NCBI GenBank assembly: GCA_036250195.1
Contig: JAVHZZ010000067.1
Location: 310,001-374,000, forward strand
Origin: Mixophyes australis
Taxonomy: Eukaryota > Chordata > Amphibia > Anura > Limnodynastidae
Length of the DNA stretch: 64,000 nt
Direction of reading: 5' to 3'
The position numbers and the translations under genes were made by a program. Position 1 is the stretch's first letter. Every line of letters begins with the position of its first letter. Below are positions 30,581-41,300 of this stretch, piece by piece. Below the pieces are notes generated by a model. It saw only the letters and a list, made by a program, of their open reading frames with translations. It made no database searches and was not told where the DNA came from.

Positions 30581-31913
30581 ACAGTCTGGCCTTAGGTGAC
30601 CGGTTTTCCCACAGCCATAACACTTCCTATCCCGTCTAGTCTGATGACTTCCAGGAACAGGGTGGAATTGCAGCTAGCTACAAGCACCTGGGTTAGTGGC
30701 TACTGTTAGGATCTGCCTCATGATGCTGCTTTAGCTCCTGCCTCTGGGACGATATTTATTATTATATTGACCCTGCAGTACCTGTGAACCACCAGAGGTG
30801 CTGTTCTCTTCTCACTATCAGGGACTACTAGCTGCACTATGTTAATCATTCGCACCTGATTGTCTCCTATATATGCCTGCCTCTTCCAGTTTCCTTTGCT
30901 GGTCATTAATTTTTCTGTGCCTGTAATGTTTATTTACCCTTGGACTAACTGCCTTGCTTTTTCTCTGTTCCTGTGGAAATCCTTGCTTAGCCAGTTTCTG
31001 CTTTTCTGTAAGCATTTAGCATTCATCTCTATCTTGTCACTTGGAGGTAAACCTGATATTTGCCTTATACCTGGAAGTCTGTTTATTCACTGATCTGGCC
31101 TGTGTTTAACTTGCATCACATGGACTGTGTTTTCCACTACATTAAACAGTTTAATACTTTCAATATATTTCTGGCTCCGTGGCTTTAATTACAAGGACCT
31201 AGTTTGTGGAACAGGATTGTAACTACTTGCTTGGCGGAGTGATCAACAGCAGAGGGATGTTCTTCAATTCATAAAATTCTTTGGTGTTGGCTGCTAGACT
31301 GGCGCTTCTGCCAGGGTGGCCAAACCACTACATTTTGATTTGCCAACTGGGCCGCTACTTCAAATATCATTGTGTTGTGGTCCAGTACCAATTTTTTCAC
31401 CCTCTGTGTGCACCGGCGAGACAACTGCTCCCTGCAAATTAAACCATTTAAATCCACCCAGGTCTTGACACCAGATCCATTCACACATCTCATCACGAAC
31501 TGCCACAGCTGGTTAGCAAATTCCTCATGGTTGATGAGAAGGCTTCTGCCAGATCCTCACATTTCTGCCAGTAGGTTCCTGGGGTAATAATGTAGCACTT
31601 AAAGAGAACTTTCTTTACCACTTCAGAGTCTGCACAGTCATCTGGGGTCAATACACAATAGGCCTCTAATGCACGCCCTTGCATTGTAAGGACCAAATAA
31701 TTGACCCACTCCTTTTTGGACAAAGCATGGAGTATAGAAATCATTCCAAACACCTGCAAGTGTAAATCACTGTCTCCAACACCGTCCTCAAATTCGGTAA
31801 AGTGACAGGACCCAAATCATGGTGCAGCAGATGATGACTTTTTACTGTACAATGTTTCTTGCCTTGCACAGGATTTCGAGATCTGCCTTGGACATTGCGG
31901 TGTAGTTAACCAT
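30581..31913 (-). pseudogene. Decayed gypsy Gag with SCAN-like capsid, interrupted
   Basis: Minus strand, ATG at 31911-31913 opening M-V-N-Y-T-A-M-S-K-A-D-L-E-I-L-C-K-A-R. After stops, the capsid reads W-V-N-Y-L-V-L-T-M-Q-G-R-A-L-E-A-Y, then C-A-D-S-E-V-V-K-K-V-L-F-K-C-Y, T-P-G-T-Y-W-Q-K, and (31269-31496) L-I-C-R-E-Q-L. This pattern matches the SCAN-like capsid C-terminal domain of Gmr1-type gypsy elements. A CCHC knuckle C-Y-G-C-G-K-T-G-H-L-R-P-D-C lies at 30581-30622. A probable solo LTR splits the ORF at 30704-31222. Frames are broken in several places. Confidence 0.6.
30704..31222 (+). mobile_element. Probable solo LTR inserted in the decayed gag
   Basis: Starts TGTTAGGATCTGCC. It contains TATATATG (30868-30875) and an ATTAAA (31141-31146) in the order and spacing of a plus-strand LTR promoter and poly(A) signal. 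It separates two pieces of the same minus-strand gag. CTAC occurs at 30700-30703 and 31223-31226 as a possible target duplication. The right end (TTGTAA) lacks the usual CA, so the exact boundary is uncertain. Confidence 0.45.
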
Positions 31914-33371
31914 CTTTTGCCTTCCCTTGTGTGGAAGGAGCTCTCCACTTGAGTAACTCGGCTCTCCAAAAAAAAACCCTAGCATTATCAAATTGCTTGT
32001 CACCAGTTATAAACTGTGACTGGATGGGCTTACTCTGCTACCCAGTGTTTGGAGAGGGAGATCTTAAACAGTTTAGTTGGGTTTCCTTCTTACTGTCTGT
32101 ATCTGGCTGTTACTGACCACTTCTACTGGTGTCACCTGTCAGCAGATATTCACCGACTGTGAATGCCAACTGCACATGAGTTGTAGGAGAATAGTGTTGC
32201 CACCAGCTGTCCCCAGGCTCTTTGAGCTCCAGTATGGTGCTCTGCAGACTGGGACTCCTGGATTCATGTGTGAATCTAGGAGGCGCCTCTGCAAGTCTCC
32301 TCCAGAAGCCACTGAACTACAGCTGCCAGCGGAGTTTACACACAGAGAGCTCCTGGCTCCTACTTTATCCAGGGGCTGCTCCTGCAGCCCCCACTGTACC
32401 ATCAGGGATTGGAGACCCCTCCGACACTCCAGTCATCCTGTACTTACAAATGGGAAGCGGAGTGGAGGAATTAAAGCTCTGGCTGAGCTCCGATCCTCAC
32501 TGGACCAGCAGTGGGGTGAGAAGCAATTTCTTTTGTTTTATACACATTTGAAATAACATTTTATAAACACACATATCACTTTATACATTTCTACTCCTGG
32601 GCTAACCCTTTCAGCGCCAATATCTACATTTATATATTTATTAAAATACACTTTAAAATACATTGCACCTCCAGCACATAGCACTGGGGGGTTAACCCAA
32701 TTGGCACCGCAGCATTGGAAGGGTTAATCTTTACACGGATGGGAAACCAGCCACAGGGTATGGTAAAATCTACTAACTACATCTTATTAAGATCAGAATT
32801 ATGCAATCACTCTGCCAGTGTGTTAAAATTTAATATAATCCTACTCTGTTGTACAGTGTCTGACAGTTCGCATTTTCCCAAGAGTCATATATATAAAACT
32901 TCCAAGTTCAAATATAATATATATTTTCTATACTTTCCGATGCCTTGTGTTTTATATGATATTATACTTTCTTCACATTCCCTACATTGTACTACCACAT
33001 AATTAATTATACTTGTATTAAAATAACCAATTGTTTAGTAATTCCCAGGATGTTCATTATTCATTTTGTATCTCAGAGACAACAAAATTTAATCTGTAGG
33101 AATGAAACATGTTAAATGTTATCTAGATGTAAAATAAATTCCCTGATTAAGTAGATACAGTGTTTCTAGAGTCTTATTCTTTGTCTTAAACTGATTTGGA
33201 TATTCCAGTCCTCATGTTCTCTCCAATCTATTAACTGCTACAGCTGCTGTACACGTGTATGCTGGTGCCCTATCATGTATATATATTCTTTAAAAGTCCC
33301 TTTCTGTTGAATATTGTGATGACAAGACAATACACTGTCATGATAGTGATATGCTGCAGCAGAGGAGCACC
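31914..33371. other. No gene recognised
   Basis: The first part may be leader or LTR of the decayed minus-strand gypsy element. A long open frame at 32077-32556 begins with a hydrophobic stretch but depends on a non-ATG start. Its composition (Leu/Ser/Cys/Arg) and lack of any motif do not support a gene. 32560-33371 is AT-rich with no recognisable feature. Confidence 0.4.
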
Positions 33372-33797
33372 TAAATCTGCATTATCACCTAATTGTTGCA
33401 TGTTATCATGTTACTCACCTGCTCCTCCTCTCTCTGGAGCCCCGGGGCCTGCTCCATGCACAAGTGTTTCCCGTGGTTCCATGGTTCATCTCACAGCTCT
33501 GACTAAATTGACATTTTGGCGCAGGGCCAAATTATGCGATCGACTCACCCCGCCCCCTTTTGATCTTCCCGAAGTAGAAGTATGAGTAAGCAGGATGATC
33601 AATCAGAAGTTGCAGTCATGGAGATTGTGGCTTCTGATTGGACCTCCTGCTCACAAGCCACTGCCACAGCCATATGATATTTACATGGAGGAGCCAGAAA
33701 CGAAGGTGTCCCGGGAAAAGCGGCTGCATAGAGCAGACCCTGGAGCTGGAAAGGGGCAAATGAGTAACATGTAACAATTATTTGATAATGCAACTTT
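33372..33797. mobile_element. Inverted-repeat element, ~426 bp
   Basis: AAATCTGCATTATCACCTAA then TTGTTGCATGTTATCATGTT is matched in reverse near the right end (ATGAGTAACATGTAACAATT then ATTTGATAATGCA), with an 8 bp repeat difference. The interior is GC-richer (GGAGCCCCGGGGCCTGCTCC) and holds no transposase. Boundaries are approximate and no target duplication was resolved. Confidence 0.5.
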
Positions 33798-34370
33798 AAT
33801 CTCAATTATGTCAAGGCTTTTTAGGAGGTCTCACTATTCCCAATGTACTGTTTTTAGTGACAAAGCCATGTATAAAATAAAATCCTTTCAGAAGCATAAT
33901 TAAAGGGGTTTCCAACCATCACATGTATTTAATGGCTTGTATAGGCTTTACTCCAAGTTTTAGTAAATACACAACTTTTACGTCCTGGTTTCCCTCTGTA
34001 CGTTTAATCCGTGTGGTGATACCACGGGGCAGAGCTGTGTGTTTGTGTAGCTCTGCTTTCTGTATAATTGTACCCAGTGAGCTGCTTTATGTTGTATCCT
34101 GGGGCAAGAAAATAATCCACTCTCCCGGATGTTATAAATATATGGCTAAAATCACGGAAGGAGGCTACTAAGAAAATAAATGCTTGTAGTAACATTTTCA
34201 GGATGGTGTGTACAAGATAAAATAAAGCAATCTGAAGGTGGAACAAACAAGCAAAACATCGCACAGCTGGTATTTCAGTACATAGACATCAAACTAGGTG
34301 GAGCTTGATCTGCTCTAGTGGGGAATGCAAAATATCTTTACCATCGTTGTATAAAGGAAATGTATATATT
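33798..34370. other. No feature recognised
   Basis: AT-rich sequence without coding, terminal-repeat or splice signals that I could support. Confidence 0.4.
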
Positions 34371-34922
34371 GGGGCTCATTTAGAGTTAGACGTACGTCAT
34401 TGCTTGCATAAGATGTGTATTTTCATACTGCAATGATTCCAAAATCCAGAAAGTATATGTCCATATATAGAGTTATTTATATCGCTGACATCCGTCCGCC
34501 TTTGTCTGGAAAAGCAGAATAAGGATGTGCAGGGACTAGCATGCATGGGCTGAGCACAGTATGGGTGGGTTCATGTAATTGTAACATAACATCTGCAAAT
34601 ACGCCTTTTAGGGCTCGAACCTCATGCAGGTATTAGATTTTTGGTGCAGGTATATGATGATGACTATCAGCCCTATTTAGCTGTTTCTAATTTGCTGATT
34701 GAGTATTGCGTAATTGACATTTCCATTTTTAATTACATTTTATATCTGCACCCCACTGTATGGGGGGGGGGGGGGGGGGCAGACCTACATTGGTCACAAA
34801 GAAACTGTTTTTGAGCTGCAGGCGTCTTGAGACTCAACATCAATGAGTAAATTCACTTTTTTGTGTACATTATTTCCAACGTACGTTTGGTGCGCAAATG
34901 CGTCCAACTCTGAATAAGCCCC
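34371..34922. mobile_element. Harbinger-like MITE (3 bp TSD ATT)
   Basis: Ends are GGGGCTCATTTAGAGTTAGA and, in reverse, GGGGCTTATTCAGAGTTGGA. ATT at 34368-34370 repeats at 34923-34925. A G run of about 20 lies inside at 34760-34779. There is no coding sequence. The 3 bp target duplication agrees with the elements at 9457 and 11690. Confidence 0.7.
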
Positions 34923-35465
34923 ATTATGTCTTTATTGTACTAGTTATGATTTTGTTGTATATGTTGTTATGTGTACCCTGTGCATGTGGTTATTTTACCA
35001 TTTCCATGCAATACATTTTCTAATGAAAGAATTGTGTCTGTGTTTTTCTTCTTACTGTAGCAATAACTAAATATTTATGTGGATAAGAAATTCCCTTGCT
35101 ATGGGCATATTTCAAAAGAGCTTTATTCACTACACAGAGAGAGAGGGATGCAACACTTTTTATTGTAGCTATTTGTTTGACTGTACAAGTCAGCTTCTTT
35201 TAGGCAAAATAGATGTACACTGGGACCAGTACCTGTGCAATACCTGTCATCAATACCAATTGCAAAATCAGGACAATTTAAGCCAATTGCCAATCCACTC
35301 AAACCATGCACAGTTTGCCAAGAGTTCCCCCCGATCAGCCCAAACACCTTTCCTAGTAGGTTCAGCCTATTTGACCAACACAAATTGTGACTGTTCAAGG
35401 AAAGGTAGGTGAGGTCTAAGGTTAAGGCAGCTCAGGGGTTATGGCTGCCCTCCCACCTCCTCCAG
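34923..35465. other. No confident gene; one unsupported open frame
   Basis: A 111-codon plus-strand frame at 35077-35412 has no motif I recognise and an overlapping antisense frame of similar length. It lies just upstream of the zinc-finger remnant, and CTCCAG at 35459-35464 could be the acceptor of that finger exon. Confidence 0.35.
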
Positions 35466-35870
35466 GTAAATCTTGGTCCTGCTCAGAATGTGGGAAATGT
35501 TTTCCTAAAATATTACTTCTTAAGTATCAGAGAAGTCATACCGTAAAGAAACCATATTACAGAATGTTGGAAATATTTAGCACATAATTCACTTCTTGTT
35601 GCGCACCATACAGGAGAAAGACCATGTCATACAGGAGAGATATTCTTGCTCTGAATGTGGTAAATGTTTTACACATATTCCAAATTGTTAAATATCAGAG
35701 AAATCACTTAGGGAACAGCCAAATTCATGTGCTGATGTGGGAAAGGGTTTCAAAGTAATTCAGAAAGGTATTGTATGTCAGAGAAGTAATGAAGGGGAGA
35801 AACGTTATTTTATGCCCTGAATATGGGCATGTTTTACAAGTTCTTGCTGTCTGGATGTCCCATGTGGCTA
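35466..35870 (+). pseudogene. C2H2 zinc-finger exon remnant
   Basis: After a CTCCTCCAG acceptor the frame reads K-S-W-S-C-S-E-C-G-K-C-F-P-K then L-L-L-K-Y-Q-R-S-H: a finger with the first His changed to Tyr. Further on, T-G-E-R-P linker-like and Y-S-C-S-E-C-G-K-C-F sequences appear in shifted frames with stops, and others trail to about 35870. The spacing fits a tandem array of 28-residue fingers in a dead gene. Amphibian genomes carry many such clusters, which also fits the duplicated 5' exons at 6.6-8.5 kb, though no link is shown. Confidence 0.65.
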
Positions 35871-36679
35871 TAAATGAGGTTGGGATTTCATGCAATGGGT
35901 TGGTAGTGGTCTTCTCCTGGGCCTGCTGTGGTGTTGGTAGGAGCAAGAAAGGGAACATGCTGGCAGTTTATTGATGGACAATGTATGTGGCCCCATGCAG
36001 ACTCAGACATGAATGTTCAGCTGTGGTGGAGGGCAGCCGCTTGCTAAGTGTTTTCAAGATCGGAAGACAGTTCAGGCATGGGAAACCTGCTTGAAAAAGA
36101 CATAACAAATTAAATATAGATACAAAGCATCCCTGACTTAGGAGACATCCAGACAGGGAGGCAGCATTATTATTGGAGAATGGGTTTAAGAATGTTTTTA
36201 GAGTTCCTTATTGGGAGTCCAAAGAGTAGAAACTGTACGGATATTTGATGTCAGCCATGCATTATGCACTGTAAATGGTCCCTAAAACAAAGCCCAGAAT
36301 ATTCAGCCTGATTCATCATTTGTCAATTCCAAAGAAAGATTCGGTGACTAATGGGATCAGTAAGGAGACATGTTCTGCATCATACACCTCACTTGATGCG
36401 GTCATTCTGTAAGAGGCATCTTCCTGAAGCTTTCACCTCCTTAAAAGAGTGGGTGCTAAGAAGGAAAATGGGAATCAAGTCAGTTATCCACTATCTGGAC
36501 ATTTTTCTTTTCATGTGACGAGACCAGTGTCTTATGAAAACCTATAATGAATGGGGATAGTATTGGGACAGTCATGCTCCTTAGATTTTGATGATCAGTG
36601 TCAGGACACCAGGGCATTAGAGTCAAGGCCCACAGAGTAGCCCTGGTACCTTGGTGTTCTTTGGATCACGCAGACAAAG
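35871..36679. other. No feature recognised
   Basis: Probably decayed zinc-finger gene or its 3' flank. Individual words resemble finger linkers but nothing firm can be assigned. It ends at the target site of the second gypsy element (CAAAG, 36675-36679). Confidence 0.4.
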
Positions 36680-36893
36680 TGTCACGGGCACTAGGAGTCT
36701 TTACCCAGGGATCACCAGATGGTAGGCTTACCAGAGCAATGTAGATGGTAATAGCGTACTCTGGTAGCTGGGTGATCACGGAACATGAAATGATGGCCGA
36801 TGAGATGCTCAGGAAAGTCTATGACTAGCAACACTGGTAATAATGAGGTAATAATAAACAAGGAACTGTATGGACAAGGCACGTGAAGGTAGT

Positions 36894-37154
36894 CAGTGGT
36901 CTGCGATAGCAAGTTGTACCACTGCTATAGTGAGGAGGAATGTCCAACAGAAAACAAGGAGGTGATGAGAGTCAGCGGTCTGCGGGTAGCAAGTTGTACC
37001 GCTGTCTGAGTGAAGGAATGGAATCCAAGTGGAGGTATCCGGGTAGTCAGTGGTCTGCGGTAGCAAGTTGTACCACTGCTATGTGAGAGGATAATGGAAC
37101 AGGTGATACCGGAAACAGGGATCAGTGGTCTGACATCAGCAAGTTGTACCACTG
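36894..37154 (-). repeat. Element 2 LTR hairpin repeat, four copies (3' LTR)
   Basis: Stems CAGTGGT...ACCACTG occur at 36894-36924, 37048-37078 and 37123-37154. The copy at 36973-37004 has CAGCGGT...ACCGCTG, a compensatory change in both arms. Loops share AGCAAGTTGT. The same set lies in the 5' LTR about 6037 bp to the right. Confidence 0.8.
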
Positions 37155-38135
37155 AATATATATGTGAGGAGGTGCACAAGGGAAGACTGCAACACAGGAT
37201 ATACACAGGCACCTTATACACGATCCACAGTAATATGCACAATATAGATATATATATATATAAATGACTGAGCAGGTCTGCAATCTAGAAAGTCTCTTGA
37301 AGTAGTCCAGCACAATGATAACACAGTCAATGATAGCAATAGACTCAGCGGATAGCAGACTCCAGAGAGAACCAAACACAGTCCAGCAAGATATGCAATA
37401 CACAGCACAGTCAATGAGAAGTATGCATACCGTGGTTCAGCAGTAGCAGTCAGATGAGAATGCAGCGGTACCTGAGCGGCTGGAGGCCGACTGGATAGGA
37501 AGTCCCTGGATAGGTGAGGCAGCGGTCTAGCAGGTGCAGAGCACAGGTGAGTAGACCAACAGGCACACGAATCCACAGGAGTCAGCAACACGTGGAACTG
37601 GACTCAGAAGGGACCCAGGAGAATGGAGATGATCCAGCAGAGGGTAGTAGATGAGATACGAATCCAATGCTGTCAGGAGGGTAGAGACCAGTGGAACACG
37701 TGAAGGCGCGGAGAGCGGATCAGCAGGAGATGGACGATAGCGCTGACCACAGCAGCAGGACTCAGCGGCACACGGAGGTAACCAGTAGCAACCACAGGAA
37801 CCAACAGCGATGGGACACAGGAGTGCAGCGCAGGCCAGGAGCTGTTGATCACGAAGTGTAGCAGATAGTAATGCAAGCGGCAGTCTCGAGGAAGATACAA
37901 CAGAGATGAAGTAAGTCTGCAGTGCACAGGGCAGCGGATAGGAATCAGCTGGCAGTCACGATGATGAACACAGGCGAGTTGCAAGCAGGAGACTGTAGTG
38001 CACGGAGGCAGTGGATAGTAATCAGCTGGCAGTCACGATGATGAACACAGGCGAGTTACCAGCAGGAGACTGTAGTGCACGGAGGCAGCGGATAGGAATC
38101 AGCAAACAGTCACGATGATACAGTTGATGGTAGAA

Positions 38136-38203
38136 GTGGTATGGGAACCACAGCAATAGAAGTGGTTTGGAAACCACAGGGATAGAAGTGGTTTGGAAAC
38201 CAC
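38136..38203 (-). repeat. Element 2 LTR short hairpin repeat, three copies (3' LTR)
   Basis: GTGGTTTGGAAACCAC at 38162-38177 and 38188-38203, and a variant GTGGTATGGGAACCAC at 38136-38151, each 26 bp apart and self-complementary. In the RNA they would lie roughly 80-150 nt from the 5' end. Confidence 0.8.
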
Positions 38204-38393
38204 AGGAATCAGCAGCGCTGAATACACGAGGAATACAGGAACACCTTCAGAGACTCATGGGGAATGAGACTCCAAGATCAGGCAACGTGGTGTTGACCAC
38301 AGGTGCTTAATATAGGGAGTGTTGCCTGATCTGCCAATTGAGTTAAAGGGGTATACACTGAAGTATAGAAAAGGGCTGCGCATGCGCAGACCC

Positions 38394-41300
38394 TCAGGAT
38401 GGTGGACGACCACGGTTCCTATATGTCCGGGAAGAGGCACTCACGGTCCGGTGAGTGACAGTACCCCCCCTTTTAAAGGTGGGCACAGAACGCCTGGAAC
38501 CGGGCTTGTCCGGATTTTTGGAGTAAAACTTCTTCAAAAGGGCAGGAGCATTAAGATCTTCAGCTTTGATCCAAGAGCGCTCCTCAGGACCAAAGCCCTT
38601 CCAATGAACGAGGAAGTGGAGGACTCCTCGCGAAATTTTTGCGTCTAGTACCTCGGTAATCTCGAAATCCTCCTCCTGATGGACTTGAACTGGCTGGGGA
38701 GCTGAAGGAGGAGTTGAGAAACGGTTGATAATAAGAGGTTTGAGCAAGGATACATGGAAGGCATTAGAAATCCGAAGATTCTTAGGAAGAAGGAGTTTCA
38801 CACATACTGGATTGATAACTTGAATGATCCTATATGGACCAATAAAACGAGGGACGAATTTCATGGATGGGACCTTCAAACGAATATTTTTTGTGGATAA
38901 CCAGACACGATCACCAATTTTTAGTGGTGGAATAGCCCGCCTCTTCTTATCAGCGAAAGATTTATATTTGACAGATGTCTTCTTTAAACAGGTTCTGACC
39001 TGAGACCAGATATTTTTAAAGGTCTGACAAACAGTCTCCACCGCAGGAACTTGGGTGGGCGGGAGGGCAGGAAATTCCGGAAAAGACGGATGGTGACCGT
39101 AGACCACAAAAAATGGAGTTTTGGATGATGACTCATGGTACATGTTGTTATGGGCGAACTCAGCCCAAGGGAGTAACTCTACCCAGTTGTCTTGATTGGC
39201 TGATGAAAATATCCTTATAAAAGTCTCAAGATCTTGATTGACACGTTCGGTTTGTCCATTGGATTGCGGATGGTAAGAAGATGAGAGTGCCAATCGTATG
39301 CCCAAGGTTTTACAAAGGGCTCGCCAGAATCTGGACACGAATTGTACTCCTCTATCAGACACAATCTCGGATGGACATCCATGGATACGGAAGATCTCTT
39401 TAATGAAATGTTCAGCCAGGATAGACGAGGAAGGCAAACCAGACAGAGGGATGAAATGAGCCATCTTCGAAAATCTGTCCACTACCACCCAAATAGTGTT
39501 ATGGTTCTTACTAGGTGGTAAGTCAGTAACGAAATCCATACTAATATGGGTCCATGGTTTGGACGGAATGGGTAGTGGTCGCAGTAACCCTGCTGGAGTT
39601 CTGCGGGAGGATTTGAATTGCGAACATAATTCACAGGAAGCAATGAACTCTTTGACGTCTCTCCTCATTGAAGGCCACCAGTAACTTCGAGAGAGGATCT
39701 CAAAAGTCTTGTGTTCACCGGCGTGTCCAGAAAAACGAGAGGCATGGAACCACGAAAGGATTTTCCTCCTTAGTATAGGAGGCACAAGGGTCTTCCCAAA
39801 TGGTAGCGTTCTGGTGGATGAAGCAGCCAGTGAGATACATTTGGGGTCTAGAATGGTATGGTTGGAAACCTCTTCTATATCAGAGGACGTAACAAAGGCT
39901 CTAGATAAGGCATCAGCTTTTTTGTTCTTGACAGCTGGTTTGAAGGTAATTATTAATTCAAAACGGGAAAAGAAAAGAGACCATCTTGCTTGACGAGGGT
40001 TCAAGCATTGGGCAGACTGGAGATATGACAAGTTCTTATGATCCGTGAAGATCGTCACCGGATGGCGAGCTCCCTCCAACAAGTATCTCCATTCCTCTAA
40101 TGCGGCTTTGATAGCCAGTAATTCCTTGTCCCCGATGGTATAATTCTTCTCTGCGGGTAGGAGACCCCGAGAATAGAAGGCACAAGGGTGGAATTTTTGC
40201 TGTTCCGAGCGTTGGGAGAGAATAGCTCCTAAGCCCACATTAGAGGCATCTACTTCTAGGAAGAAGGGGAGTGTCACATCAGGCTGTCGAAGGATTGGAG
40301 CCGAAGAGAAGGACTCTTTTAATGTTTGAAAGGCTTGAATAGCCTCAGTTGACCATTGCTTAGGGTTAGCCCCTTTTCGAGTCAGGGCCACAATAGGAGA
40401 TGCAATGGAAGAAAAGTCTTGAATGAAGCGTCTATAGTAATTGGCAAAACCTAAAAAACGCTGGATCGCACGAAGAGTAGTTGGCTGGGGCCAATGTAGT
40501 ACAGCATTTACTTTGTCAGGATCCATCTTCAGGCCAACTCCGGAAACTATATACCCCAAGAATGGAATCTGGGGTAATTCGAATGAACATTTTTCTAATT
40601 TACAGAACAATGAATTTTTCCGTAGCCTGGAGAGGACTTCTGCCACATGTTGGTGGTGAGAAGGCAGGTCCTGTGAAAAAATCAATATGTCGTCCAGGTA
40701 GACGACGACACATACATATAATAAGTCCCGAAAAATCTCATTGATGAAGCCTTGAAAAACAGCGGGGGCATTACACAGCCCGAAAGGCATTACCAGATAT
40801 TCGTAATGCCCGTCTCTGGTGTTAAACGCTGTCTTCCATTCGTCACCGGAACGGATTCTGATTAAGTTGTAGGCACCACGAAGATCCAACTTAGTAAAAA
40901 TACGGGCTCCCTTGATGCGGTCAAATAGCTCAGTGATCAACGGAATGGGATACCGATTCTTGATAGTAATGGCATTGAGTCCACGAAAATCTATACAAGG
41001 GCGTAATGATCCATCCTTCTTTTTGACAAAGAAGAACCCAGCTCCAGCGGGCGAGGTGGAAGGTCGAATGAACCCACGCTGGAGGTTCTCCCGTATATAT
41101 TCAGATGTAGCTTGAGTTTCAGGTAACGAGAGTGGATAGACCCGGCCCCTGGGAGGAGTCTTGCCAGGAAGAAGGTCGATCGGACAATCCCAAGAACGAT
41201 GAGGAGGAAGACGTTCAGACTGAGCTTTATCAAAAACATCGGTAAATGAAGCATATTGAGGAGGGAGTCCCGGTGAAATAGCTGAGATGGAAGCTTGCTG

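Larger units (their letters stand above)
36680..38460 (-). repeat. Element 2 3' LTR
   Basis: Starts TGTCACGGGCACTAGGAGTC and ends CGGTGAGTGACA. It holds a 77 bp tandem duplication (ATCAGCTGGCAGTCACGATG at 37944 and 38021) that the other LTR has only once. It contains two hairpin repeat families and an (AT)n run near 37245, and its right 67 bp include the end of pol. Confidence 0.95.

Noticed and set aside
32077..32556. Secreted protein with an N-terminal hydrophobic stretch
   Set aside because: It starts at a non-ATG codon, overlaps an open antisense frame and another plus frame, and has no recognised domain.
35077..35412. 111-codon plus-strand gene
   Set aside because: No motif, no splice support beyond chance and a similar-length antisense frame.
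36712..37984. Several minus-strand frames, repeated at 42749-43964
   Set aside because: They lie wholly inside the LTRs of element 2, are identical in both LTRs and have no domain; they are non-coding leader sequence.
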